Shown here in pieces: positions 46,568-54,227 of a DNA stretch of 64,000 nucleotides. The position numbers were made by a program, and so were the translations under genes. Position 1 is the stretch's first letter. Each line of letters starts with the position of its first letter. Origin of the DNA: Reyranella sp. (GTDB lineage: Bacteria; Pseudomonadota; Alphaproteobacteria; Reyranellales; Reyranellaceae); contig NZ_SCUT01000007.1 in the NCBI RefSeq assembly GCF_004297265.1, positions 156,604-220,603 on the forward strand. Reading direction: 5' to 3'. Below the pieces are notes generated by a model, which saw nothing but the letters and a program-made list of their open reading frames with translations, had not been told where the DNA came from and searched no databases.

Positions 46568-48246
46568 GTGACCTGGCGGTGATGCGTCGACTGCTCGCGC
46601 TCGCCCGTCCGTGGCGCGGCTGGATGGGGCTCGCGGTCTTCGTCGCCTGTGCAACGGTACTGGCGAGCGTGGCGCTGATGGGTGTCGCCGGCTGGTTCAT
46701 CGCCGCCATGGCGATCGCTGGAGTCACCACCGGCATGATGAACTACTTCCTGCCGGCGGCCGGCATCCGCTTCTTCGCCATCGTCCGCACCGGCGGACGC
46801 TATGGCGAGCGATTGCTGAGCCATGAGGCCACGTTACGGCTCCTGGCCGGCCTGCGCCTCTGGTTGTTCCGCCGGCTCATTCCCCTGTCGCCGGGGCAGC
46901 TCCAGGCGCGGCGCGGCGGTGATCTGGCGGGCAGCCTGCAGGCCGACGTCGAGACGTTGCAGCACGCCTACCTGCGTCTGGCCTCACCGGTCGCCGTGGC
47001 GCTGGCGTGCAGCATCGCAGTCGTGCTGGTCGTCGCCGTTCTGCATCCGCCGACGGCTCTGGCGCTCGCCTTACTGCTGATCGTGGCCGGTGGCGTCGTG
47101 CCGGCGCTGGCGCGCCGCGCCGCCGCTGCACCCGGTGCGGAAGCCGTCGCCTCGCGTGCGGCCCTGCGCGTGGCGACGGTCGACCTTTTGCAAGGCCTGA
47201 CGGATCTCCGGGCGGCGGGCGCGGTCGAGCGCCAGCTCGCCGCCCTCGACGGTCTCGGCCAACGGCTGGTCGACAATCAGTCGCGTGCTGCGAACGCCGG
47301 GGTGATGGCAGAGGCGGCGGTCGGTCTTTCGGCCGGCCTGGCCCTTTGGTCCGCCGCGCTGCTGGCCTCGGCGAGCGTCGCTGCGGGCGCGCTCCTGCCC
47401 GAGGTCGCGCCCGCCCTTGTTCCGGCGCTCGCACTGGCGGCCCTGGCGGCCTTCGAAGCGGTGGCGCCGTTGCCGGCGGCCATGGAGCGCTGGGGTGAGG
47501 TCAGGGCGGCGGCGCACCGCATCTTCGATCTCGCCGATCGAAGCCCGGCCATCGTTGCCGGGCCCGACCCATCGCCCCCGCCGCGGGATGCGAGCATCGT
47601 CTTCTCGTCGGTGCGACTGCGCTACGCGCCCGACCTGCCGCCCGCCCTGGACGGACTCGATCTCGCGATCCCCGACGGCCGGCATCTCACCATCCTGGGA
47701 CCGAGCGGCGCGGGCAAGAGCTCGCTCGGCCGGCTCCTGGTGCGCTTCTGGGAGTACGAAGGCGAGATCCGGCTGGGCGGCCACGATCTGCGCCGCTATC
47801 GCCCGGACGACTTGCGCCGCCTCGTCGGCATCGCCACGCAGGATGCCCAGCTCTTCAACGGCTCCGTCCGCGACAATCTCCTCATGGCGGCGCCGGAGGC
47901 GGACGCCGCGGCGATGGACCAGGCTCTCGAGGTCGTGCAGCTCGCCGGGTTCGTGCGCAATTTGACCGATGGGATCGACACCTGGATCGGCGAGGCGGGT
48001 GCGCGCCTGTCGGCGGGTCAGGCCCGCCGGCTCGTCCTGGCCCGCGCGCTCCTTCGCGATCCCCGCATCCTGATCCTCGACGAGCCCACCGAGAATCTCG
48101 ACGCCAGCACCGCGCGCCGGCTCATCGCCTCCCTGCGCGCCGCCACGGCGCACCGCACGGTCATCCTGATCACGCATGATCCGCGCGCGGCTGCCCAGTT
48201 CACCGACGAGATCGTGCAGATGGCGGATGGACGGGTCGTCGGGTGA
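46564..48246 (+). CDS. cydC: CydC, thiol/haem ABC exporter subunit for cytochrome bd assembly
   Basis: Partner of CydD, 560 aa. The membrane domain opens with ALMGVAGWFIAAMAIAGVTTGMMNYFLPAAGIRFFAIVRTGGRYGERLLSHEATLRLLAGLR, typical of CydC. The ATPase domain has Walker A GPSGAGKS and Walker B ILILDEPTENLD. The signature motif reads LSAGQARR, with alanine for the second residue of the usual LSGGQ. The start is fixed by the ATGA overlap with cydD. It ends the five-gene cydABXDC run. Confidence 0.94.
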   Translation: MSDLAVMRRLLALARPWRGWMGLAVFVACATVLASVALMGVAGWFIAAMAIAGVTTGMMNYFLPAAGIRFFAIVRTGGRYGERLLSHEATLRLLAGLRLWLFRRLIPLSPGQLQARRGGDLAGSLQADVETLQHAYLRLASPVAVALACSIAVVLVVAVLHPPTALALALLLIVAGGVVPALARRAAAAPGAEAVASRAALRVATVDLLQGLTDLRAAGAVERQLAALDGLGQRLVDNQSRAANAGVMAEAAVGLSAGLALWSAALLASASVAAGALLPEVAPALVPALALAALAAFEAVAPLPAAMERWGEVRAAAHRIFDLADRSPAIVAGPDPSPPPRDASIVFSSVRLRYAPDLPPALDGLDLAIPDGRHLTILGPSGAGKSSLGRLLVRFWEYEGEIRLGGHDLRRYRPDDLRRLVGIATQDAQLFNGSVRDNLLMAAPEADAAAMDQALEVVQLAGFVRNLTDGIDTWIGEAGARLSAGQARRLVLARALLRDPRILILDEPTENLDASTARRLIASLRAATAHRTVILITHDPRAAAQFTDEIVQMADGRVVG

Positions 48247-48291
48247 GGCCGCATTCGGCCCTTGCCATACGCCCCGGCGCCGCCGATCGCC

Positions 48292-50373
48292 CTATTGAGC
48301 CGCCACCGGGCGAGACGGGCAATCAGTCATCGAATACCCTCGCGGTCCGGAACTCACCGCATCCTCCACGAAGAGTGACTTGAGGGGTACCGGGCGTCCG
48401 AGCAGGTAGCCCTGCGCCTCCTCGCAGCCCTCACGAATGAGGATGTCGAGCTGTTTTCGTGTCTCGATCCCTTCGGCGAGTACAGGGATCGACATGCTCC
48501 TGCCCAATTCCAGGACGGCTCGAACGATGGCGAGCGCCTGGGTGCTGTCGCCGAGTTCGGAAGCGAAGAATCGGTCCAGCTTGATTTTGTCGAACCGGAA
48601 GCGGCGCATGATCTCCAGGGACGAGTAGCCGGTCCCGAAATCATCCAGGGCCACGCTGACGCCCAGCGCCTGAATCCGACGAAGGACGTCGAGGCCGCGC
48701 TCGCGATTCTCCATAATGGCGGTCTCCGTCAGTTCGAGCTCGAGCCGATGCGCCGGCAGCCCGGTCTCCCGCAGAACTCGCTCGCAAAGCTCGAACAGGC
48801 CCGGCTTGTTGAGCTGCTGCGACGAGACATTGACCGAGAGCTTCCAGGCACGGGGCCACCTGGTTGCGTCGGCGCAGGCCCGCCGGAGCACCCATTCTCC
48901 GAGCGTCACCATCAATCCGTGTTCCTCCGCGACCGGAATGAAGACGGAGGGCGGTACCGAGCCGAGAGTGGGACGCTTCCAGCGCAGCAGCGCCTCGTAC
49001 CCGATCACCTCGCCCGTGCGCACCTTGGACTGCGGCTGGTAGTGCAGCTCGAGCGTGCCGGTTTGCACGGCCATCCGAAGGTCATGCGCAAGCTCGATCC
49101 TGCGTCGTGCAGCCTCGTCGATTCCGGCATCGTAGAAGCAGGGCTCGGACGCCCCCTCGCGCTTGGCGCGATACATGGCAAGGTCGGCATTCGTCGAGAG
49201 CGTCTCTACCGTCAGCGCGTCGTCGGGGTAGACTGCGACACCGATGCTTGCGCCGACCGAACCGGCAAAGCCCTCCAGATCGACCTGGGCCGTCAGCGCC
49301 ACTTCCAGGCGCCGGAGCGGCACAAGGAGTTCTTCTCGGCTTCGGCATTCCACGAGAGCGACGAATTCGTCGCCGCCGAGCCGGGCTATCAGGTCCTCGG
49401 CGCGCAGTTGCTCCGACATGCGGCGCGCGAGCGTGGCCAGAACGTCGTCCCCGGCTTTGTGGCCGTACAGGTCGTTCACCTCCTTGAAGCGGTCGAGGTC
49501 GATGGCAACCACAGCCAGCTTCGTCCCGGCACGCTCGGCGGCCGCCAGCCGGTTGTTCAGGGCTTCGTTGAAGCCCGGACGGTTGGTGAGGCCGGTCAGG
49601 GCATCGGTCATGGCGAGGCGACGAACGTGGCGAAACGCTTCCACCCTCGTGCGGCGGTCGACAAGGGCGGCGGCTATGCTTGCGGCCATCGCGATCACGC
49701 CGACGAGCGCCGTTGCCAGGCCCAGCGCATGCCTGCCGTCGGAACTGGTGCTGGATTCGTCGGGTGCGAACGAAGCAACCTGCATGGCCGTCATCGCCGT
49801 GAAGTGCATCGACAGGATGCCCGCAACGAGAAGACCGGCGGCGAGCGGGACGCGCGCGCGGCCGACCCGATCGCCACAAAGCACCACGAAGGCTGCGCCC
49901 GCCAGGGCCATCGAGAGAAGGGGCGCGGCTGCGACGTATTCCAGCCTCCAATGAATCAAGCCGTCTATATGGTAACCCGCCATGCCCAGGAAGTGCATGG
50001 CGGCAGCGGCGGCGCCGACCAACGCTCCCCCGATTGCGGCGGAGCGGAGGTTGGCGCCGGCAACGGCCACCCACAAGCCCAGGGAAGTCCCAGCGACCGC
50101 GATCATCAGCGAGAACACCGTCAGCAGCGGATCGATTCGCACGGCGGCGTTCGCAGCATACCCCATCATCGACACGAAATGAGTGCACCAGATCGTTGCG
50201 CCGGCCGCGACGCCGGTGAGGACGATCCAGTACATCCGGGCCATCGCGCGCGAGGTGCGCGCCTGCTCGAACATCTGGGTGACGACCACGGTGCCGAGAC
50301 TGCACACCAGCGCGGCGAGGGCGATCATGAATGCATCGTGTTCTGTAGCGATGCAGCGAGCGACGGCCAGCAT
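48292..50373 (-). CDS. MHYT-GGDEF-EAL cyclic-di-GMP signalling protein
   Basis: Inner-membrane protein, 693 aa, that may make and degrade c-di-GMP. The N-terminal seven-helix MHYT sensor (about 1-235) carries the motifs THFVSM (64), MHFLGM (126) and MHFTAM (189), proposed to bind copper and sense O2, CO or NO. The diguanylate cyclase domain has GGDEF at 333-337, with an inhibitory I-site RxxD at 324-327 (RAED). The phosphodiesterase domain has EALLRW (460), LDDFGTGYSS and LAEGIET. Both catalytic domains look intact. It is next to the cytochrome bd operon, convergent with cydC. Confidence 0.95.
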   Translation of the reverse strand: MLAVARCIATEHDAFMIALAALVCSLGTVVVTQMFEQARTSRAMARMYWIVLTGVAAGATIWCTHFVSMMGYAANAAVRIDPLLTVFSLMIAVAGTSLGLWVAVAGANLRSAAIGGALVGAAAAAMHFLGMAGYHIDGLIHWRLEYVAAAPLLSMALAGAAFVVLCGDRVGRARVPLAAGLLVAGILSMHFTAMTAMQVASFAPDESSTSSDGRHALGLATALVGVIAMAASIAAALVDRRTRVEAFRHVRRLAMTDALTGLTNRPGFNEALNNRLAAAERAGTKLAVVAIDLDRFKEVNDLYGHKAGDDVLATLARRMSEQLRAEDLIARLGGDEFVALVECRSREELLVPLRRLEVALTAQVDLEGFAGSVGASIGVAVYPDDALTVETLSTNADLAMYRAKREGASEPCFYDAGIDEAARRRIELAHDLRMAVQTGTLELHYQPQSKVRTGEVIGYEALLRWKRPTLGSVPPSVFIPVAEEHGLMVTLGEWVLRRACADATRWPRAWKLSVNVSSQQLNKPGLFELCERVLRETGLPAHRLELELTETAIMENRERGLDVLRRIQALGVSVALDDFGTGYSSLEIMRRFRFDKIKLDRFFASELGDSTQALAIVRAVLELGRSMSIPVLAEGIETRKQLDILIREGCEEAQGYLLGRPVPLKSLFVEDAVSSGPRGYSMTDCPSRPVAAQ

Positions 50374-50678
50374 GGTCTGTCCTGGTATGGCAAAGGAAGC
50401 GGGGCGGGCGCTTTATGGTGTGGTAGCCCCGATTCGGCGCGGCGTCGCGCGAGAACTCATCCAATATGGAAGGATAGTGGTCGCGCCGCCGTCGGTCGCG
50501 GGAGGCGGTGATGAGGCCCGCCGGAAAATCCAAATGGATCAGGCGCTTGCGACGAACGCGCGGCAGTGGCGCTGTTTCCGGAGCGGATCAATGCGGCAAG
50601 CCGCGCGACGTATTTTTCCAGGATGCTGGTTGTCGCGCCGACGTTTCAACGGCTGCGCAGTCATGCTCTGCCGGTCGG
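50374..50678. other. 305-bp gene-free stretch upstream of the MHYT-GGDEF-EAL gene
   Basis: The stretch runs from that start codon to the stop of the iron-ADH-like gene, both on the minus strand. It should hold the promoter of the signalling gene. No convincing reading frame, repeat or hairpin was seen; the long plus-strand frames here are GC-driven. Confidence 0.5.
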
Positions 50679-51875
50679 TCAGTAAGCGGCCTCCAACAGC
50701 TGCTGCGCCGCGGCAATGCGTTCGCTGTCGGATCGTACGCCGGCGTTGGCGTTGAAATTCTTCACCGTCTGCCCGGCGATGAGGGGGATCGCCGATCGCG
50801 GGATGTTCAGTTCGCTGAGACGAACCGGCATTCCCACGCAACGGTACAGTCGTTCCAGCTCGTCGGCGATGACCGGCCTGATCGGCTGGGTGCTGCGACC
50901 GAGGCCGAGGGCTTCGGCGACGACCTGTGCCGCAGCCGCATCGTCGTCTTGCGACAACCGGATCTTGGTGGCGTGGATGGCGGAGATCGACTCGCCCTGG
51001 CCGACATGCGGGAACTGGACGTGCAGGGCGGTGGACACGGCATAGTCTCCGCCGAAGGAAGAGCTTGCGCCCATGCGGGCTCCATCGTCCTCGGCCCGGT
51101 TCTGAAGGAAGGCGGCGATGCAGAGATCGGCCCGCGAGGCCGCATGGTCGCGATTTTCGGCGAGGCCCGAATAGGCGCGAAAGGCGAGACGGAAGGCCTG
51201 AAGGCGGTCGCCTTCGACCAGCGGATTGGATTCGGCAGCGGCGATGGCTGCAACGGCACTGGAAAAGACAGTTGTGGCGGTCGACCGGTGGGATGAGGAC
51301 GGTGTCGTCATCAGGACGTCGTGGTCCAGCAGGATGGCCTGCGGCCGGGTCTTGGGATCGAAGAACTCCATTCGATGATCCAGGTCGTCGTTCTTCAGCC
51401 CCGTTCCGGCACGATTCATGGCGCTGGTGGGAGTGGTCGGGATATTGACGATGGGGAGCTTCGGTGCCGCGAGCCGCGGGCTGTAGGCCGGCTTGCCGGC
51501 CGGGTACTGCGTCATGAGTTCGAAGGGATCACGATCTTCCCCCAGGAAGATGGCGACCGCCCGCGTGGCGACCAGCACGCTTCCGCCGCCGACGGCGATG
51601 AGTAGATCGGCCTTGGCCTCGCGTGCGGCATCCGTGGCGGCGCAGACGTTGGGGTAGGGGCAGTCCTTTTCGATCCGGTCGAAGACGCCGGCGAAGGTTG
51701 GCCCCAGTGCCTTCTCTATGCGGCGAACGGTGTCGGTTCGCGCGTTGATCGACGGTGAGCAAATGACGAAGGCGCGTTTGGCGCCGGCGCGCGCGGCGAC
51801 CTCCCTGAGGGAACCCTCGAGGACGTTCGTTCCGCAGTACAGACGCCAGCTATGGCCCGAGGCACGAAAGCTCAC
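50679..51875 (-). CDS. Iron-containing alcohol dehydrogenase homologue with altered active site
   Basis: A 398-aa protein of the iron-ADH/dehydroquinate-synthase-like fold. GTG start at 51875 behind an excellent AGGAGGAG site. The dinucleotide motif AVGGGSVLVATRAVAI is present, but the usual Asp and Lys of GGGSxxDxxK are replaced. The metal region, normally Asp-Ala-Leu-x-His, reads SSAVAAIAAAES, so at least two metal ligands are missing. PTTPTSAMNRAG replaces PTTAGTGSE. It may bind another cofactor, be metal-independent or have lost activity. It is divergent from the ModA-like gene. Confidence 0.72.
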   Translation of the reverse strand: MSFRASGHSWRLYCGTNVLEGSLREVAARAGAKRAFVICSPSINARTDTVRRIEKALGPTFAGVFDRIEKDCPYPNVCAATDAAREAKADLLIAVGGGSVLVATRAVAIFLGEDRDPFELMTQYPAGKPAYSPRLAAPKLPIVNIPTTPTSAMNRAGTGLKNDDLDHRMEFFDPKTRPQAILLDHDVLMTTPSSSHRSTATTVFSSAVAAIAAAESNPLVEGDRLQAFRLAFRAYSGLAENRDHAASRADLCIAAFLQNRAEDDGARMGASSSFGGDYAVSTALHVQFPHVGQGESISAIHATKIRLSQDDDAAAAQVVAEALGLGRSTQPIRPVIADELERLYRCVGMPVRLSELNIPRSAIPLIAGQTVKNFNANAGVRSDSERIAAAQQLLEAAY

Positions 51876-51989
51876 TGGATCTCCTCCTGTTTTCGGGATC
51901 TCTGTGAACCGATAGCACATTTTGCCGTCGGCTATGGCTGCAGCCCGCTATAGTGGCGATGTCCGTTCTGCGAGGAGTGAGATCCAGTG
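51873..51989. repeat. Inverted repeat enclosing two divergent GTG starts
   Basis: CACTGGATCTC (51873-51883) and GAGATCCAGTG (51979-51989) are exact inverted copies 95 bp apart. Each arm ends in the GTG start codon of its gene, and allowing one inserted base the match extends through an AGGAG ribosome site. The two genes therefore have nearly the same translation start region. Confidence 0.6.
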
Positions 51990-52697
51990 GCATCGCCGTC
52001 GTCCGTCGCCGTCATGAGCGGTCTCGCCCTCGAGGTGGCCGTCAATCGCTGGCTGAAGCCGGCCTTCGAGGCCGCATCGCCCTATCGCCTGGAGATCGAC
52101 TGGCGTCCGACCACGGCGCTCATGAAGTCGATCGCCGAAGGTCAGCGCGCCGACGTGATCATCGCCATCGACGGCGCCATGGACAGACTCTGCGCCGACC
52201 GGGTCGTGCGTCCCGAGACCCGCGTCTGTCTCGCCGATTCGATCCTGGGTGTCGGCGTCCGCGAAGGCGCGCCGAAACCCGACGTCTCGACGGTCGAGGC
52301 CTTCAAGCGGACGCTGGTCGCTGCAAGGGCGGTGGCCTACTCGCGGGCCGGTGCGAGCGGCATCTACTTTACCGGGCTGGTCGAGCGGCTGGGGATCGCC
52401 GCCGAGGTCAACGCACGCGCCGTCGCGATTCCCATGGGCTTCACCGGCGAGAAGGTCGCCAGCGGCGAGGCCGACCTTGCGATCCAGCAGGTGAGCGAAC
52501 TGATGTCGGTCCCCGGCGTCGCCGTCGCCGGTCCGTTTCCGCCGGAGGTCCAGACCGTCTCCACCTTCGATGCCGCCGTCTTTGCCGATGCCGCGAACGC
52601 CGAAGGTGCCGCTGCGTGGATGGCGCTGCTCGCCTCGCCCCAAGCCGCGAAGGCCTATGGCGACGGCGGTCTGGTTTCCCGCCTGAAGCATTCCTGA
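51987..52697 (+). CDS. ModA-like periplasmic-binding-fold protein without a signal peptide
   Basis: A 236-aa protein of the molybdate/substrate-binding fold: VAVMSGLALEVAVNRWLKPAFE at the start, RADVIIAIDGAMDRL and a C-terminal SPQAAKAYGDGGLVSRLK like ModA. There is no hydrophobic leader, so it is probably cytoplasmic, unlike true transport receptors. GTG start with a GAGGAG site. It is followed after 36 bp by a racemase-family gene, suggesting a small-acid metabolic unit. Its function is not established. Confidence 0.72.
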   Translation: MASPSSVAVMSGLALEVAVNRWLKPAFEAASPYRLEIDWRPTTALMKSIAEGQRADVIIAIDGAMDRLCADRVVRPETRVCLADSILGVGVREGAPKPDVSTVEAFKRTLVAARAVAYSRAGASGIYFTGLVERLGIAAEVNARAVAIPMGFTGEKVASGEADLAIQQVSELMSVPGVAVAGPFPPEVQTVSTFDAAVFADAANAEGAAAWMALLASPQAAKAYGDGGLVSRLKHS

Positions 52698-52733
52698 TTC
52701 CTGAAGACGCTCTCCTTTCGAAAGACCGGCCGC

Positions 52734-53396
52734 ATGTCGAAGAAGCCTCGAATCGTCCTCCTGCACGGCACGCCCGTCGCCGTGGAACCCATCCAGCGCG
52801 CCTTCGCCACGCGCTGGCCCGAGGCCGAGGCCGTCGACCTGCTCGACGCCTCTCTGTCGATCGATCGCGCCAAGGACCATGACCTGACGCCGCGCATGTT
52901 CGAGCGCTTCGTCGAACTGGGCGGCTACGCCCATCGCATCGGGGCCGAGGCGATCCTCGTCACCTGCTCGGCCTTCGGGCCGGCGATCGAGCGCATGGCA
53001 AAGGAACTGCCGGTGCCCGTGCTGAAGCCCAACGAGGCGATGTTCCGGGAGGCGATCGGCCGGGGACGGCGGATCGGGATGCTCGCGACCTTCGCGCCGT
53101 CGGTGCTGACCATGACCGAGGAGTTCGAGCAGTTCGTCGCCGAGGCCGGCGCACAGGCGACGCTCGAGACGATCGTCGTCGAGGGCGCCATGGACGCGCT
53201 GCGCAAGGGGGACGCCGACCGGCACAACGCGCTGATCGCCGCGCGCGCGCCCGAGCTCGCGCACTGCGACGCCGTCATGCTCGCGCACTTCTCGACCTCG
53301 CGGGCGCTGGCGGCCGTCGGCGCCGCGGTCAAGACGCCCGTGCTCACCGCGCCCGATGCCGCGGTCGACCGCATCCGCGCCGCCATCGGCGGCTGA
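52734..53396 (+). CDS. Asp/Glu racemase-superfamily protein with one active-site cysteine
   Basis: A 220-aa protein of the aspartate/glutamate/hydantoin racemase superfamily. The first catalytic cysteine is present (Cys78, LVTCSAFGPAIE). At the second position, usually LGCT, it reads MLAHFSTSRA, so the acid/base pair of a racemase is incomplete. Arylmalonate decarboxylases and some isomerases also work with a single cysteine. It sits between a ModA-like gene and a MaoC gene, 32 bp before the latter. The reaction is unknown. Confidence 0.78.
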   Translation: MSKKPRIVLLHGTPVAVEPIQRAFATRWPEAEAVDLLDASLSIDRAKDHDLTPRMFERFVELGGYAHRIGAEAILVTCSAFGPAIERMAKELPVPVLKPNEAMFREAIGRGRRIGMLATFAPSVLTMTEEFEQFVAEAGAQATLETIVVEGAMDALRKGDADRHNALIAARAPELAHCDAVMLAHFSTSRALAAVGAAVKTPVLTAPDAAVDRIRAAIGG

Positions 53397-53428
53397 TGCC
53401 AAGCATCGCACGATAAAAGGAGGACATC

Positions 53429-53899
53429 ATGGCAAAGCGAATCGTCGAGAGCCCGCAGGCGATGAAGGCGCTGGTCGGTCAGGAGCTGGGCGTCAGCGAC
53501 TGGCTGGTCATGACGCAGGAGCGCATCAATACGTTCGCCGAAGCCAGCGGCGACCATCAGTGGATCCATGTCGATGTCGAGCGCTGCAAGACGGACATGC
53601 CGGACGGCAAGACCATCGCGCACGGCAATCTCACCTTCTCCGTGATCTCCACCTTCGCCCGCGATGTGCTGAAGATCGAGAACATGCGGAACGGCATCAA
53701 CTACGGTTCGAACAAGGTGCGCTACACCAGCCCCGTGCAGGTCGGTGCGCGCATCCGCGGCCGCCAGAAGCTGCTCGCCGCCGACGACATGCCGAACGGC
53801 GGCATTCGCATGACCTACCAGTGGACTGTCGAGATCGAGGGCCAGGAGCGCCCGGCCTGCGTCGCCGAGACCATGAGCATCGCCTACGGCACACGATAG
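53429..53899 (+). CDS. MaoC-like (R)-specific enoyl-CoA hydratase
   Basis: Hot-dog-fold hydratase, 156 aa, adding water to enoyl-CoA or related thioesters. The catalytic Asp and His lie in the hydratase-2 motif EASGDHQWIHVDVERC, and IAHGNLTFSVIS and YGSNKVRYTSPV follow as usual for the family. A strong AAAGGAGGA site precedes the ATG. It is third in a unit with the ModA-like and racemase-family genes. A decayed 69-bp copy of its start region is present at 59948-60016. Confidence 0.9.
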   Translation: MAKRIVESPQAMKALVGQELGVSDWLVMTQERINTFAEASGDHQWIHVDVERCKTDMPDGKTIAHGNLTFSVISTFARDVLKIENMRNGINYGSNKVRYTSPVQVGARIRGRQKLLAADDMPNGGIRMTYQWTVEIEGQERPACVAETMSIAYGTR

Positions 53900-54001
53900 G
53901 CGGCCCGCTATCGAGGGGGCTGACGGGCCATATCGAAGAAGTATCCAATGGGAACACTTGGCATCTTTGACATATGACGACAGGATTCCCAGACTGCGCC
54001 C

Positions 54002-54217
54002 ATGGAAGCCACGATCGAACCTCTGGTCCGCGACTTTCTGGCATGGCTGGCAAAGGAGCCGCGTTTGCACGCTGAAGTGATCGAGAACTGGCGCACGTCG
54101 TGTCCGCGTCTCCCGGTCTGGGAGGAATGCACCGATCAGAAGTTCGTAGCCCGCAAGGGACCTGTTGTCGAGGTGACTCCGCGCGGCCACGCCTTCCTCG
54201 CAGGCGCCCGGCTGTAG
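54002..54217 (+). CDS. Small conserved-looking hypothetical protein
   Basis: A 71-aa soluble, helical protein (IEPLVRDFLAWLAKEPRLHAEVIENWRTSCPRLPVWEECTDQKFV) ending in a short winged strand region VEVTPRGHAFLAGA. The shape resembles a small winged-helix protein, and I believe similar proteins occur in other alphaproteobacteria. It starts 102 bp after the MaoC gene and converges on the molybdenum hydroxylase genes. No function assigned. Confidence 0.6.
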   Translation: MEATIEPLVRDFLAWLAKEPRLHAEVIENWRTSCPRLPVWEECTDQKFVARKGPVVEVTPRGHAFLAGARL

Positions 54218-54227
54218 CAACGGCCTT

